From: CAYHCE01 sp964355015
GTDB taxonomy: Bacteria; Cyanobacteriota; Cyanobacteriia; PCC-6307; Cyanobiaceae
Reading direction: 5' to 3'
NCBI GenBank assembly: GCA_964355015.1
Contig: CAYHCE010000035.1
Location: 1-34,313, forward strand
Length of the DNA: 34,313 nt
Each line of letters opens with the position of its first letter. The first letter of the stretch is position 1. This document shows, in pieces, positions 8,506 to 19,600 of this stretch. The notes beneath the pieces are model-generated. The model did no database searches. It saw nothing but the letters and a program-made list of their open reading frames with translations, and was not told the DNA's origin. The translations under genes and the position numbers were made by a program.

Positions 8506-9858
8506 TCACTCCAGCCGCCGGCGCACCGATTCGGCATGGCTGTGCAGCCCCTCGCTCTCGGCCAGGGTGATCACCGCCGCCCCTGTCGCCTCTAGGGCCT
8601 GGCGGTTGAAGGCGATCAGGCTGGTGTGGCGCATGAATGTTTCGACGCTCAGGGCGCCGGAGAAGCGGGCGGTTCCCGAGGTGGGAAGGGTGTGGTTGGG
8701 CCCGGCCAGATAGTCGCCCACCGCCTCCGGGCTCCAGGCGCCGATGAAGATCGCCCCGGCGTTCTCGATCTGCTCGGCCAGGGGTTCGGGACGCTCCACC
8801 AGCAGCTCCAGGTGCTCGGGGGCGAACCTGTCGCTGAGGCGGGCGGCCTCCTCCAGGGAGGAGCAGACCACGATCAGGCCCCAGTCCCTCAGGGCGGCGC
8901 GGCTCAGTTCGGCGCGGGGATGGCCCTGCAGCTGCTCCTCCAGGGCCCGGGGCACGGCCTCGGCGAGGGAGGGACTGGTGGTGAGCAGGATGGCGGCGGC
9001 GAGGGGATCGTGCTCGGCCTGTGCCAGCAGATCGGCCGCCACGTGCCGGGGATCGGCGCTCTGGTCGGCGATCACCAGCACCTCGCTCGGGCCGGCCAGG
9101 GAATCGATCGCCACCCTGCCGTAGACGGCCTTCTTGGCCAGTGTCACGTAGAGATTGCCGGGGCCGGTGATCACATCCACCCGGGGGATCGATTCCGTTC
9201 CGAAGGCCAGCGCGGCGATGGCCTGAGCCCCACCCACCCGGTAGATCTCCTCCACTCCGGCCAGGTGGGCGGCGGCCAGGACCGTGGGATGGGGCCGTCC
9301 CTCCGGACCGGGAGGGGTCACCATCACCACCCGTTTCACGCCGGCCACCCTGGCCGGCACCGCGTTCATCAGCACGGTGCTGGGATAGGAGGCGCGGCCG
9401 CCGGGCACGTACAGGCCGGCCCGTTCGACGGGCCGCCAGCGGCGACCGAGGCGCTCGCCATGCACCCCTGTGACGGCCAGATCCCGGGGCTTCTGCCGCT
9501 GGTGAAAATCGAGGATGCGCCGGTGGGCGAGCTCCAGGGCCGCCCGTAGATCAGGCGGGCAGTCCTGCCAGGCCTGGGCGAGATCCTGGCGAGGGATGCG
9601 CAGGGGATCGGGGCGCACCCCATCGAACCGCTCGCTCAGCTCCAGCAGGGCCCTGTCCCCCTCCAGGCGGACCTGCTCGAGGATGGCGTCCACCCGAGCA
9701 GCGGCCTCTCGGCTCTGGCTGCCGCTGGTGCGGCCGGCGATCGCTTCGAGGCGCCTGCCTGCCGCTTCCGGATCATGGAGGACCTCCAGGGTCAGGCCAG
9801 CCGGGGTGTCGCTCAGGGTGTTCGGCACGGGGGTCGGGGTGGTGGCCACGGTCGCCAC
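8506..9858 (-). CDS. hisD: Histidinol dehydrogenase
   Basis: HisD catalyses the last two steps of histidine synthesis, NAD-dependent oxidation of histidinol to histidine, using a zinc ion. The 450-residue protein starts at GTG 9858. Diagnostic segments are the NAD-binding core (YVPGGRASYPSTVLMNAVPA), VITGPGNLYVTLAKK, IDSLAGPSEVLVIAD, the zinc/catalytic part LLAQAEHDPLA, DRFAPEHLEL, and VGDYLAGPNHTLPTSG. It is transcribed divergently from rpsT and is not linked to other his genes here. Confidence 0.97.
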   Translation of the reverse strand: MATVATTPTPVPNTLSDTPAGLTLEVLHDPEAAGRRLEAIAGRTSGSQSREAAARVDAILEQVRLEGDRALLELSERFDGVRPDPLRIPRQDLAQAWQDCPPDLRAALELAHRRILDFHQRQKPRDLAVTGVHGERLGRRWRPVERAGLYVPGGRASYPSTVLMNAVPARVAGVKRVVMVTPPGPEGRPHPTVLAAAHLAGVEEIYRVGGAQAIAALAFGTESIPRVDVITGPGNLYVTLAKKAVYGRVAIDSLAGPSEVLVIADQSADPRHVAADLLAQAEHDPLAAAILLTTSPSLAEAVPRALEEQLQGHPRAELSRAALRDWGLIVVCSSLEEAARLSDRFAPEHLELLVERPEPLAEQIENAGAIFIGAWSPEAVGDYLAGPNHTLPTSGTARFSGALSVETFMRHTSLIAFNRQALEATGAAVITLAESEGLHSHAESVRRRLE

Positions 9859-9914
9859 GGGGTCGGCCTCGACAAGCTAGGGCGCGGGCCGAGGCGCAAG
9901 GGCAGCGGGGAGGG

Positions 9915-9920
9915 TAGGAT
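9915..9920 (+). promoter_or_regulatory. Possible -10 element upstream of rpsT
   Basis: TAGGAT (four of six matches to TATAAT) lies 32 bases before the rpsT start, in the gap between divergent hisD and rpsT. No good -35 hexamer is seen at the usual distance, so this is weak. Confidence 0.3.
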
Positions 9921-9952
9921 CGACAGCTGCCGAATCAGCGCCGAACCCGCCT

Positions 9953-10267
9953 GTGGCCAATAACAAGTCTTCGAAGAAGCGCATCGAGATCGCCGAGCGC
10001 AACTGGTTGCAAAACCGTACGTACAAATCGGCCGTGCGCACCCTGATGAAACGCTGCTTCACCGCCGTCAACGTCTACAGCCAGGAGCCCGGCGAGGACA
10101 ACAGAACCGCCGTGCAGAGCAGCCTGAACGCAGCCTTCAGCAAGATCGACAAGGCGGTCAAGCGCGGCGTCCTGCATCGCAACACCGGTGCCAACCAGAA
10201 GTCCCGCCTCAGCGCGGCGGTGAAGCAGGCCATTGAGCCCGTCGCCGTCGCCGCCGGCACCCCCTGA
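9953..10267 (+). CDS. rpsT: 30S ribosomal protein S20
   Basis: S20 is a primary 16S rRNA-binding protein of the small subunit. The 104-residue product starts at GTG 9953 with the typical opening MANNKSSKKRIEIAERN, is rich in Lys/Arg, and has the family's helical repeats (NRTYKSAVRTLMKR ... KIDKAVKRGVLHRNTGANQKSRL). The last ~10 residues (VAVAAGTP) are a slightly longer Ala-rich tail than in E. coli S20. tatD follows 28 bases later, so the pair is probably co-transcribed. Confidence 0.97.
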   Translation: MANNKSSKKRIEIAERNWLQNRTYKSAVRTLMKRCFTAVNVYSQEPGEDNRTAVQSSLNAAFSKIDKAVKRGVLHRNTGANQKSRLSAAVKQAIEPVAVAAGTP

Positions 10268-10295
10268 GCGGTTCCGACAGCCAGCCGGCGCCCCC

Positions 10296-11156
10296 ATGGC
10301 AGCCCTGAACGTTTCCCCGTCCCCGGCGGCCGCTCTGGCCGCGCCGGCGACGTTGCCGCCCCTGGTGGACAGCCATTGCCACATCGTGTTCGACGGTTTC
10401 GACGCCGATCGCGATGCGGTGGCCGAGCGCTGGCGTGAAGCGGGTGTCGTGGCCCTGCTGCATGCCTGCGTCGAGCCGGCCGAGATCCCTGCGATCCGCG
10501 CCCTCGCGGATCGCTTCCCCGAGCTGCGCTACTCGGTCGGCGTCCATCCTCTGGACACCGCCCACTGGCAGCCGGACACGCAGCAACGGCTGCGCCGGGC
10601 CGCCCAGGAGGATTCACGGGTCGTGGCGATCGGGGAGTTGGGCCTTGATCTGTTCCGGGAGTCCAACCTCGACGTCCAGTTGGCGGTGCTGCGCCCCCAG
10701 CTGGAGCTGGCGCTTGAGCTGGACCTGCCGGTGATCATTCACTGCCGTGATGCCGCCGGACCGATGCTGGCCGAGCTGCGCCGGCACCGGGCGGAGGGCT
10801 GCTGCCCCCGCGGGGTGATGCACTGCTGGGGAGGCACCCCTGAAGAGATGGAGGGCTTCCTGGAGCTGGGTCTGTTCATCAGCTTCAGCGGCACGGTCAC
10901 CTTCCCCAGGGCGGCCGATGCCCATGCCTGCGCCCGCCGGGTTCCGGCCGATCGCTACCTGATCGAGACCGACTGCCCCTTCCTGGCCCCGGTGCCCCGC
11001 CGGGGCAAGCGCAATGAGCCCGCCTTCGTGGCCTCGGTGGCGCAGCGGGTCGCGGAGCTGCGCGGTGAGTCGCTGGCGGAGGTGGCGGCCACAACCACCG
11101 CGAATGCGGTACGCCTTTTTGGGCTTTCCATGCCGCCTTCGCACAATTGTGTATGA
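10296..11156 (+). CDS. tatD: TatD-family metal-dependent hydrolase (DNase-like)
   Basis: TatD-family proteins are two-metal TIM-barrel hydrolases with 3'-5' exonuclease activity, linked to DNA repair and DNA turnover. The ATG at 10296 gives 286 residues; the frame stays open upstream to 10233 inside rpsT. Metal ligands appear in order: DSHCH (His27, His29), GELGLD (Glu), VIIHCRDA (His), MHCWGG (His) and ETDCPFLAP (Asp). The last codons (around 11142-11156) overlap a palindrome and a possible promoter for rpoB. Gene order rpsT-tatD-rpoB is, as I recall, shared with other picocyanobacteria. Confidence 0.93.
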   Translation: MAALNVSPSPAAALAAPATLPPLVDSHCHIVFDGFDADRDAVAERWREAGVVALLHACVEPAEIPAIRALADRFPELRYSVGVHPLDTAHWQPDTQQRLRRAAQEDSRVVAIGELGLDLFRESNLDVQLAVLRPQLELALELDLPVIIHCRDAAGPMLAELRRHRAEGCCPRGVMHCWGGTPEEMEGFLELGLFISFSGTVTFPRAADAHACARRVPADRYLIETDCPFLAPVPRRGKRNEPAFVASVAQRVAELRGESLAEVAATTTANAVRLFGLSMPPSHNCV

Positions 11157-11157
11157 T
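11142..11157 (+). promoter_or_regulatory. Candidate rpoB promoter -10 with overlapping palindrome
   Basis: TATGAT at 11152-11157 matches the -10 consensus at five of six positions. It is directly preceded by the perfect 10-bp palindrome CACAATTGTG (11142-11151). Both sit on the last codons of tatD, about 209 bases before rpoB. No convincing -35 hexamer is present. A start here would give a leader of roughly 200 nt containing a second perfect 10-bp palindrome (CGTGATCACG, 11226-11235) and an imperfect GC hairpin near 11238-11266. Confidence 0.4.
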
Positions 11158-11365
11158 GTTTTATTGGCCTGGCAGCGCGAGCGCTCCATTGTCGACGTCG
11201 GCAGTTCCGAACCGAGCTCCAACCACGTGATCACGGCGCAGTCGCCCTCCCCCAAGGGGACGGCTGCGACGTGACTTTGGCTGCCCTCGTGGCAACCCTG
11301 GCCAGCCGGCGTGTCATCACCGCCGCAGGCCATCCCCTCCTTAAACCGTTCTTGCAGGTCCACGC

Positions 11366-14300
11366 ATGAGCAGCGCGATCCAGGTCGCCAAGACCGTCAC
11401 TCACCTGCCCGATCTGGTCGAGGTGCAGCGGTCGAGCTTCAAATGGTTCCTGGAAAAGGGTCTGATCGAAGAGCTGGACAGCTTCTCCCCGATCACCGAC
11501 TACACGGGAAAGCTCGAACTCCATTTCGTCGGCACGGAGTACCGCCTCAAGCGGCCACGCCATGACGTGGAGGAGGCGAAGCGGCGTGATGCCACCTTCG
11601 CCTCGCAGATGTATGTCACCTGCCGGCTGGTCAACAAGGAAACCGGCGAGATCAAGGAGCAGGAGGTGTTCATCGGGGAACTTCCCCTGATGACCGAGCG
11701 CGGCACCTTCATCATCAACGGCGCTGAGCGGGTGATCGTCAACCAGATCGTCCGCAGCCCGGGGGTGTACTTCAAGGAGGAGCCCGATCCGAAAACAGGC
11801 CGCAAGACCTACAACGCGAGTGTCATTCCCAACAGGGGTGCCTGGTTGAAGTTTGAGACGGATAAACATGAGTTGATGCATGTCCGCGTCGATAAGACGC
11901 GCAAGATCAATGCCCACGTTCTGATGCGGGCCATGGGCCTGTCGGACATTGATGTCCTCGAAACCCTCAGGCATCCCGACTATTACCGTAAGACGATCGA
12001 GACGGCCACCAATGTCGAGCAGATCAACTCCGAAGACCAGGCCCTCCTGGAGCTCTACAAGAAGTTGCGCCCGGGCGAACCCCCATCCGTGAGCGGTGGG
12101 CAGCAGTTGCTGCACAGCCGCTTCTTCGATCCGAAGCGCTATGACCTGGGCCGTGTAGGCCGTTACAAGATCAACAAGAAGCTGCGCCTCACCGTTCCAG
12201 ACGAAACTCGAGTCCTCACCAAGGATGAGCTGCTCTCCACCCTTGACTACCTGATCGGTCTGCAGCTCGGTCAGCCTGGCTACGAAGTCGATGACATCGA
12301 CCACCTTGGCAATCGCAGGGTGCGATCGGTCGGTGAGTTGCTGCAGAACCAGGTGCGGGTGGGCCTCAACCGGCTCGAGCGGATCATCAAGGAACGGATG
12401 ACGGTCGGCGAGACCGAATCTCTCACCCCGGCCCAGCTGGTGAACCCCAAGCCCCTGGTGGCGGCGATCAAGGAGTTCTTCGGCTCCAGCCAGCTCAGCC
12501 AGTTCATGGACCAGACCAACCCCCTGGCCGAGCTGACCCACAAGCGCCGCATCAGCGCCCTCGGTCCCGGCGGTCTAACCCGCGAGCGGGCCGGCTTCGC
12601 CGTGCGCGACATCCACCCCTCCCACTACGGCCGGATCTGCCCGATCGAGACGCCGGAAGGCCCGAACGCCGGTCTGATCGGCTCCCTCGCCACCCACGCC
12701 CGGGTGAATGAGTACGGCTTCATTGAAACCCCCTTCTGGAGGGTGGAAAACGGCATTGTCCTCAAGCAGGGGGATCCGATCTATCTTTCCGCCGACCTGG
12801 AGGATGAGTGCCGCGTCGCCCCCGGCGATGTGGCCACCGACGCCGAGGGCCGCATCACAGCCGAGCTGGTGCCGGTCCGCTACCGGCAGGACTTCGAGAA
12901 GGTGCCCCCCGAGCAGGTCGACTACGTCCAGCTCTCGCCTGTGCAGGTGATCTCGGTTGCCACCTCCTTGATCCCCTTCCTCGAGCACGACGACGCCAAC
13001 CGTGCCCTGATGGGCTCGAACATGCAGCGCCAGGCGGTGCCTCTGCTGCGGCCGGAGCGCCCATTGGTGGGCACGGGTCTGGAGACCCAGGTCGCCCGCG
13101 ACTCGGGCATGGTGCCGATCACCCGCGTCAACGGCACGGTCACCTTCGTGGATGCCACGGCGATCGTGATCCGCGACGAGCATGGCACCGACCACATCCA
13201 TCACCTGCAGAAGTACCAGCGCTCCAACCAGGACACCTGTCTGAACCAGCGTCCGATCGTCCGCCAGGGCGATTCGGTGATCGCCGGTCAGGTGCTGGCC
13301 AACGGCTCGGCCTGCGAGGGCGGTGAGATCGCCCTCGGCCAGAATGTGCTGATCGCTTACATGCCCTGGGAGGGCTACAACTATGAAGACGCCATCCTGG
13401 TGAGCGAGCGGCTCGTCCAGGACGATCTCTACACCTCGGTGCACATCGAGAAGTACGAGATCGAAGCCCGTCAGACCAAACTCGGACCCGAGGAGATCAC
13501 GCGGGAAATCCCGAACGTGGCCGAGGAGAGCCTTGGCCACCTCGACGAGATGGGCATCATCCGCATCGGCGCCTACGTGGAGAGCGGCGACATCCTGGTG
13601 GGCAAGGTGACACCGAAGGGCGAATCCGACCAGCCCCCGGAGGAGAAGCTGCTGCGTGCCATCTTCGGTGAGAAGGCCCGCGACGTGCGCGACAACTCCC
13701 TGCGGGTGCCCAGCACCGAGCGCGGCCGCGTGGTCGACGTGAGGATCTACACCCGTGAGCAGGGCGACGAACTGCCACCGGGGGCGAACATGGTGGTGCG
13801 GGTCTACGTGGCCCAGCGTCGCAAGATCCAGGTGGGCGACAAGATGGCCGGCCGCCACGGCAACAAGGGCATCATCAGCCGCATTCTTCCTCGCGAAGAC
13901 ATGCCCTACCTGCCCGACGGCACGCCCATCGACATCGTGCTCAATCCCCTGGGGGTGCCGAGCCGCATGAACGTGGGCCAGGTGTTCGAGTGCCTGATGG
14001 GCTGGGCCGCCTCCCACCTGGGCTGCCGCGTCAAGGTGGTGCCCTTCGATGAGATGCACGGCAATGAAACCTCCAAGAACACCGTGCAGAAGTACCTCGA
14101 GGAGGCCGCCAGTGAGCCCGGCAAGGAATGGGTCTACGACCCGGAGAATCCCGGCAAGATCCAGCTGATCGACGGCCGCACCGGCGAAGCCTTCGACCAG
14201 CCCGTCACCGTTGGGTATGCCCACATCCTCAAACTCGTCCACCTGGTGGACGACAAGATCCATGCCCGCTCCACCGGCCCCTACTCCCTGGTCACCCAGC

Positions 14301-14662
14301 AGCCCCTGGGCGGCAAGGCCCAGCAGGGCGGTCAGCGGCTCGGGGAGATGGAGGTCTGGGCTCTGGAGGCCTATGGGGCCGCTTACACCCTGCAGGAACT
14401 GCTCACCGTCAAGTCCGACGACATGCAGGGCCGCAACGAAGCCCTCAACGCCATCGTCAAGGGCAAGCCGATCCCGCGTCCCGGCACGCCCGAGTCCTTC
14501 AAGGTTCTGATGCGAGAGCTCCAGTCGCTCGGTCTCGACATTGCCGTGTACACCGACGACGGCACCGAGGTGGACCTGATGCAGGACGTCAACCCCCGGC
14601 GCAGCACACCAAACCGTCCCACCTACGAATCCCTCGGCGTCGCGGATTACGACGACGACTGA
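11366..14662 (+). CDS. rpoB: DNA-directed RNA polymerase subunit beta
   Basis: This is the beta subunit of RNA polymerase, 1098 residues, the usual cyanobacterial length and shorter than in E. coli because the lineage-specific insertions differ. The start is ATG 11366. The rifampicin pocket is intact: QLSQFMDQTNPLAELTHKRR and ISALGPGGLTRERAGF. It has Asp, His and Ser at the positions corresponding to E. coli 516, 526 and 531, so the pocket looks like the sensitive wild type. Downstream are YNYEDAILVSERL, the conserved GDKMAGRHGNKG and the C-terminal clamp segment GGKAQQGGQRLGEMEVWALEAYGA. rpoC1 follows after 42 bases. Confidence 0.99.
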   Translation: MSSAIQVAKTVTHLPDLVEVQRSSFKWFLEKGLIEELDSFSPITDYTGKLELHFVGTEYRLKRPRHDVEEAKRRDATFASQMYVTCRLVNKETGEIKEQEVFIGELPLMTERGTFIINGAERVIVNQIVRSPGVYFKEEPDPKTGRKTYNASVIPNRGAWLKFETDKHELMHVRVDKTRKINAHVLMRAMGLSDIDVLETLRHPDYYRKTIETATNVEQINSEDQALLELYKKLRPGEPPSVSGGQQLLHSRFFDPKRYDLGRVGRYKINKKLRLTVPDETRVLTKDELLSTLDYLIGLQLGQPGYEVDDIDHLGNRRVRSVGELLQNQVRVGLNRLERIIKERMTVGETESLTPAQLVNPKPLVAAIKEFFGSSQLSQFMDQTNPLAELTHKRRISALGPGGLTRERAGFAVRDIHPSHYGRICPIETPEGPNAGLIGSLATHARVNEYGFIETPFWRVENGIVLKQGDPIYLSADLEDECRVAPGDVATDAEGRITAELVPVRYRQDFEKVPPEQVDYVQLSPVQVISVATSLIPFLEHDDANRALMGSNMQRQAVPLLRPERPLVGTGLETQVARDSGMVPITRVNGTVTFVDATAIVIRDEHGTDHIHHLQKYQRSNQDTCLNQRPIVRQGDSVIAGQVLANGSACEGGEIALGQNVLIAYMPWEGYNYEDAILVSERLVQDDLYTSVHIEKYEIEARQTKLGPEEITREIPNVAEESLGHLDEMGIIRIGAYVESGDILVGKVTPKGESDQPPEEKLLRAIFGEKARDVRDNSLRVPSTERGRVVDVRIYTREQGDELPPGANMVVRVYVAQRRKIQVGDKMAGRHGNKGIISRILPREDMPYLPDGTPIDIVLNPLGVPSRMNVGQVFECLMGWAASHLGCRVKVVPFDEMHGNETSKNTVQKYLEEAASEPGKEWVYDPENPGKIQLIDGRTGEAFDQPVTVGYAHILKLVHLVDDKIHARSTGPYSLVTQQPLGGKAQQGGQRLGEMEVWALEAYGAAYTLQELLTVKSDDMQGRNEALNAIVKGKPIPRPGTPESFKVLMRELQSLGLDIAVYTDDGTEVDLMQDVNPRRSTPNRPTYESLGVADYDDD

Positions 14663-14704
14663 ACACGACCTCGTTCCCTTCGACCTCCGCGCGCTCCTTC
14701 GGTA

Positions 14705-16609
<1,905 letters not shown>

Positions 16610-16670
16610 GTTCCGGGACCACGAGCCCGCTTCCTTCTTTCCCCTTCCGGTTTTCCCTCTGCGCCCAGCC

Positions 16671-19600
16671 ATGACCATCCCCCCCTCCAAACCCGGCGCC
16701 CACGACCGCAGCGCCGCCCTCAGCAAGGAGGCGCCCCGCTTCCGCAACAGGGAGATCGACAAGAAGGCCCTGCGCAATCTCGTCGCCTGGGCCTACAAGC
16801 ACCACGGCACCGCCGCCACGGCCTCGATGGCCGACGAACTCAAGGATCTGGGGTTCCATTACGCCACCCAGGCCGCCGTCTCGATCTCCGTGGAGGATCT
16901 GCGCATCCCCGGCGAGAAGGCCCGCCTGCTGCAGGAGGCTGAGGAGCAGATCACCGATACCGAAGAGCGCTATCGGCTCGGCGAGATCACCGAAGTGGAA
17001 CGCCATACCAAGGTGATCGACACCTGGACTGAAACCAACGAGCGGCTGGTCGAGGAGGTCAAGAAGAACTTCAACGAGAATGACCCGCTCAACTCGGTCT
17101 GGATGATGGCCAACTCCGGCGCCCGGGGGAACATGTCCCAGGTGCGTCAGCTGGTGGGCATGAGGGGTCTGATGGCCAATCCCCAGGGGGAGATCATCGA
17201 CCTGCCGATCCGCACCAACTTCCGTGAGGGGCTCACGGTCACCGAGTACGTGATCTCCTCCTATGGCGCCCGCAAGGGACTGGTGGACACCGCCCTGCGC
17301 ACCGCCGACTCCGGCTATCTCACCCGCCGTCTGGTGGATGTGGCCCAGGACGTGATCGTGCGTGAAGACGACTGCGGCACCACCCGGGGCATCCCGATCG
17401 ATGCGGACGAGAAGGGCCGCTTCTTCGCCAAGCTGGTGGGCCGCCTGGCTGGCGAACCCGTTCTTGCCGCCGATCGCAGTGTGCTGGTCGAGCGCGACGG
17501 CGAGATCGATAACGAAGTGTCAGCCGCGATCGAGGCCGCCGGCGTCAGGACCGTGGTGGTCCGCTCACCTCTGACCTGTGAGGCCGCCCGTTCGGTCTGC
17601 CGCAAGTGCTATGGCTGGGCCCTGGCCCATAACCAGCTGGTCGATCTCGGTGAGGCGGTGGGGATCATCGCCGCCCAGTCGATCGGTGAACCGGGCACCC
17701 AGCTCACCATGCGGACCTTCCACACCGGTGGTGTGTCCACCGCCGAAACGGGCGTGGTCCGCTCCCTGATCGAAGGGGTGGTCGAGTTCGGCGCCAAGGC
17801 CCGGGTCCGTCCGCACCGCACCTCCCACGGCGTCGAAGCCCAGCTGGCCGAAACCGATTTCAGCCTGCAGGTCAAGCCCACGGGCAGGGGCAGGCTGCAG
17901 CGTCTCGACATCACCACCGGCTCGGTCCTGTTCGTGGCCGACGGTGAGACGGTGCCGGCCGAAATGATCCTGGCCCAGATCTCCGCCGGTGCGGCGGTCA
18001 AGAAGAACGTCGAGAAGGCCACCAAGGACGTGATCTGCGATCTGGCCGGCCAGGTGCGCTTCGAAGACGTCATCCAGCCCCGGGAGGTCACCGACCGCCA
18101 GGGCAACATCACCCTCAAGGCCCAGCGCCTGGGCCGCCTGTGGGTGTTGAGTGGCGATGTCTACGACCTCGGCGCCAACGCAAAGCCGGTGGTCAAGTGT
18201 GGAGATCCCGTCAGAACGGAGGATGTGCTCGCGGAAAGCCGTCTGGAAAGCGTGTACGGGGGTGCGGTGCGTCTGCGCGACTCGGCGGGCGACTCCAGGG
18301 AGGTGCAGATCGTCACTGCCAGCCTCACCCTCAAGGACTGCAAACTGGTGGGCGAATCCACCCACTCCGGCGAGATCTGGCACCTGGAAGGGAAGGACAA
18401 CATCCGCTACCTGTGCAAGACCCAGCCCGGCAGCAAGATCGGCAGCGGTGAGGTGATTGCCGAACTGAACGACGACCGCTTCCGCACCCAGACCGGCGGT
18501 CTGATCAAGTACGCCCCGGGTCTCTCGATCAAGAAGGCTCGGTCGGCCAAGAACGGCTACGAGGTGAGCAAGGGCGGCACCCTGCTCTGGATCCCCCAGG
18601 AAACCCACGAGATCAACAAGGACATCTCCCTGTTGATGATCGAGGACGGCCAGTGGATCGAGGCCGGCACAGAGGTTGTCAAGGACATCTTCAGTCAGAC
18701 CGCGGGCATCGTCACCGTCACCCAGAAGAACGACATCCTGCGCGAGATCATCGTCAGATCGGGAACACTTCACCTGGTGTCCGACAGCAAGATCCTGGCC
18801 CGCTACTCTGATGAGGGGCGGATCCACAACCCCGGGGAGGAGATCGCCCCCGGTCTCAGCACCGAGGCGATGGTCTTCGTCGAAGCTGTGGATACCCCCG
18901 AGGGCGGTGCCCTGCTGCTGCGGCCGGTGGAGGAGTACACCATCCCCGACCAGGCTCACCTCCCCGATCTGGGCAGCGTCAAGCAGAACGGGGGCCCCTC
19001 CCTCGGCCTCAAGGCGATTCAGCGCCTCACCTTCAAGGACGGTGAGCTGATCAAATCAGTGGAGGGCGTCGAACTGCTGCGCACGCAGCTGATCCTCGAC
19101 ACCTTCGACACCACCCCCCAGATGACGGTGGACGTGGAGGCGGTTCCCGACAAGCGCGCCAAGACGATCGAGCGCCTGCAGCTCGTCATCCTCGAAACGC
19201 TGCTGGTCCGCCGCGATACGCTCTCCGACGCCAGCCACGGTTCCACCCACACCGAGCTTCAGGTGGAGGACGGCATCACCGTGAAGAGCGGAGACGTGGT
19301 GGCCACGACCCAGATCCTCTGCAAGGAGAACGGCCTCGTCCAGCTGCCTGATCCTGTCGAAGGCGAGCCCGTGCGCCGGCTGATCGTCGTCCGGGACGGC
19401 GACACACGCCAGATCGATCTGGCCGCCACCCGACCGGATGTGGCCGTCGGCCAGCGGCTGGTGGATGGCGACCCCCTGGCCGACGGTATCGATGCCCCCT
19501 GCTGCGGGCAGGTGGAGGCGATCGACGGCAGCCGCATCACCATCCGCCTCGGCCGGCCGTACATGGTGTCGCCCGATTCGGTGCTCCATGTCCGTGACGG

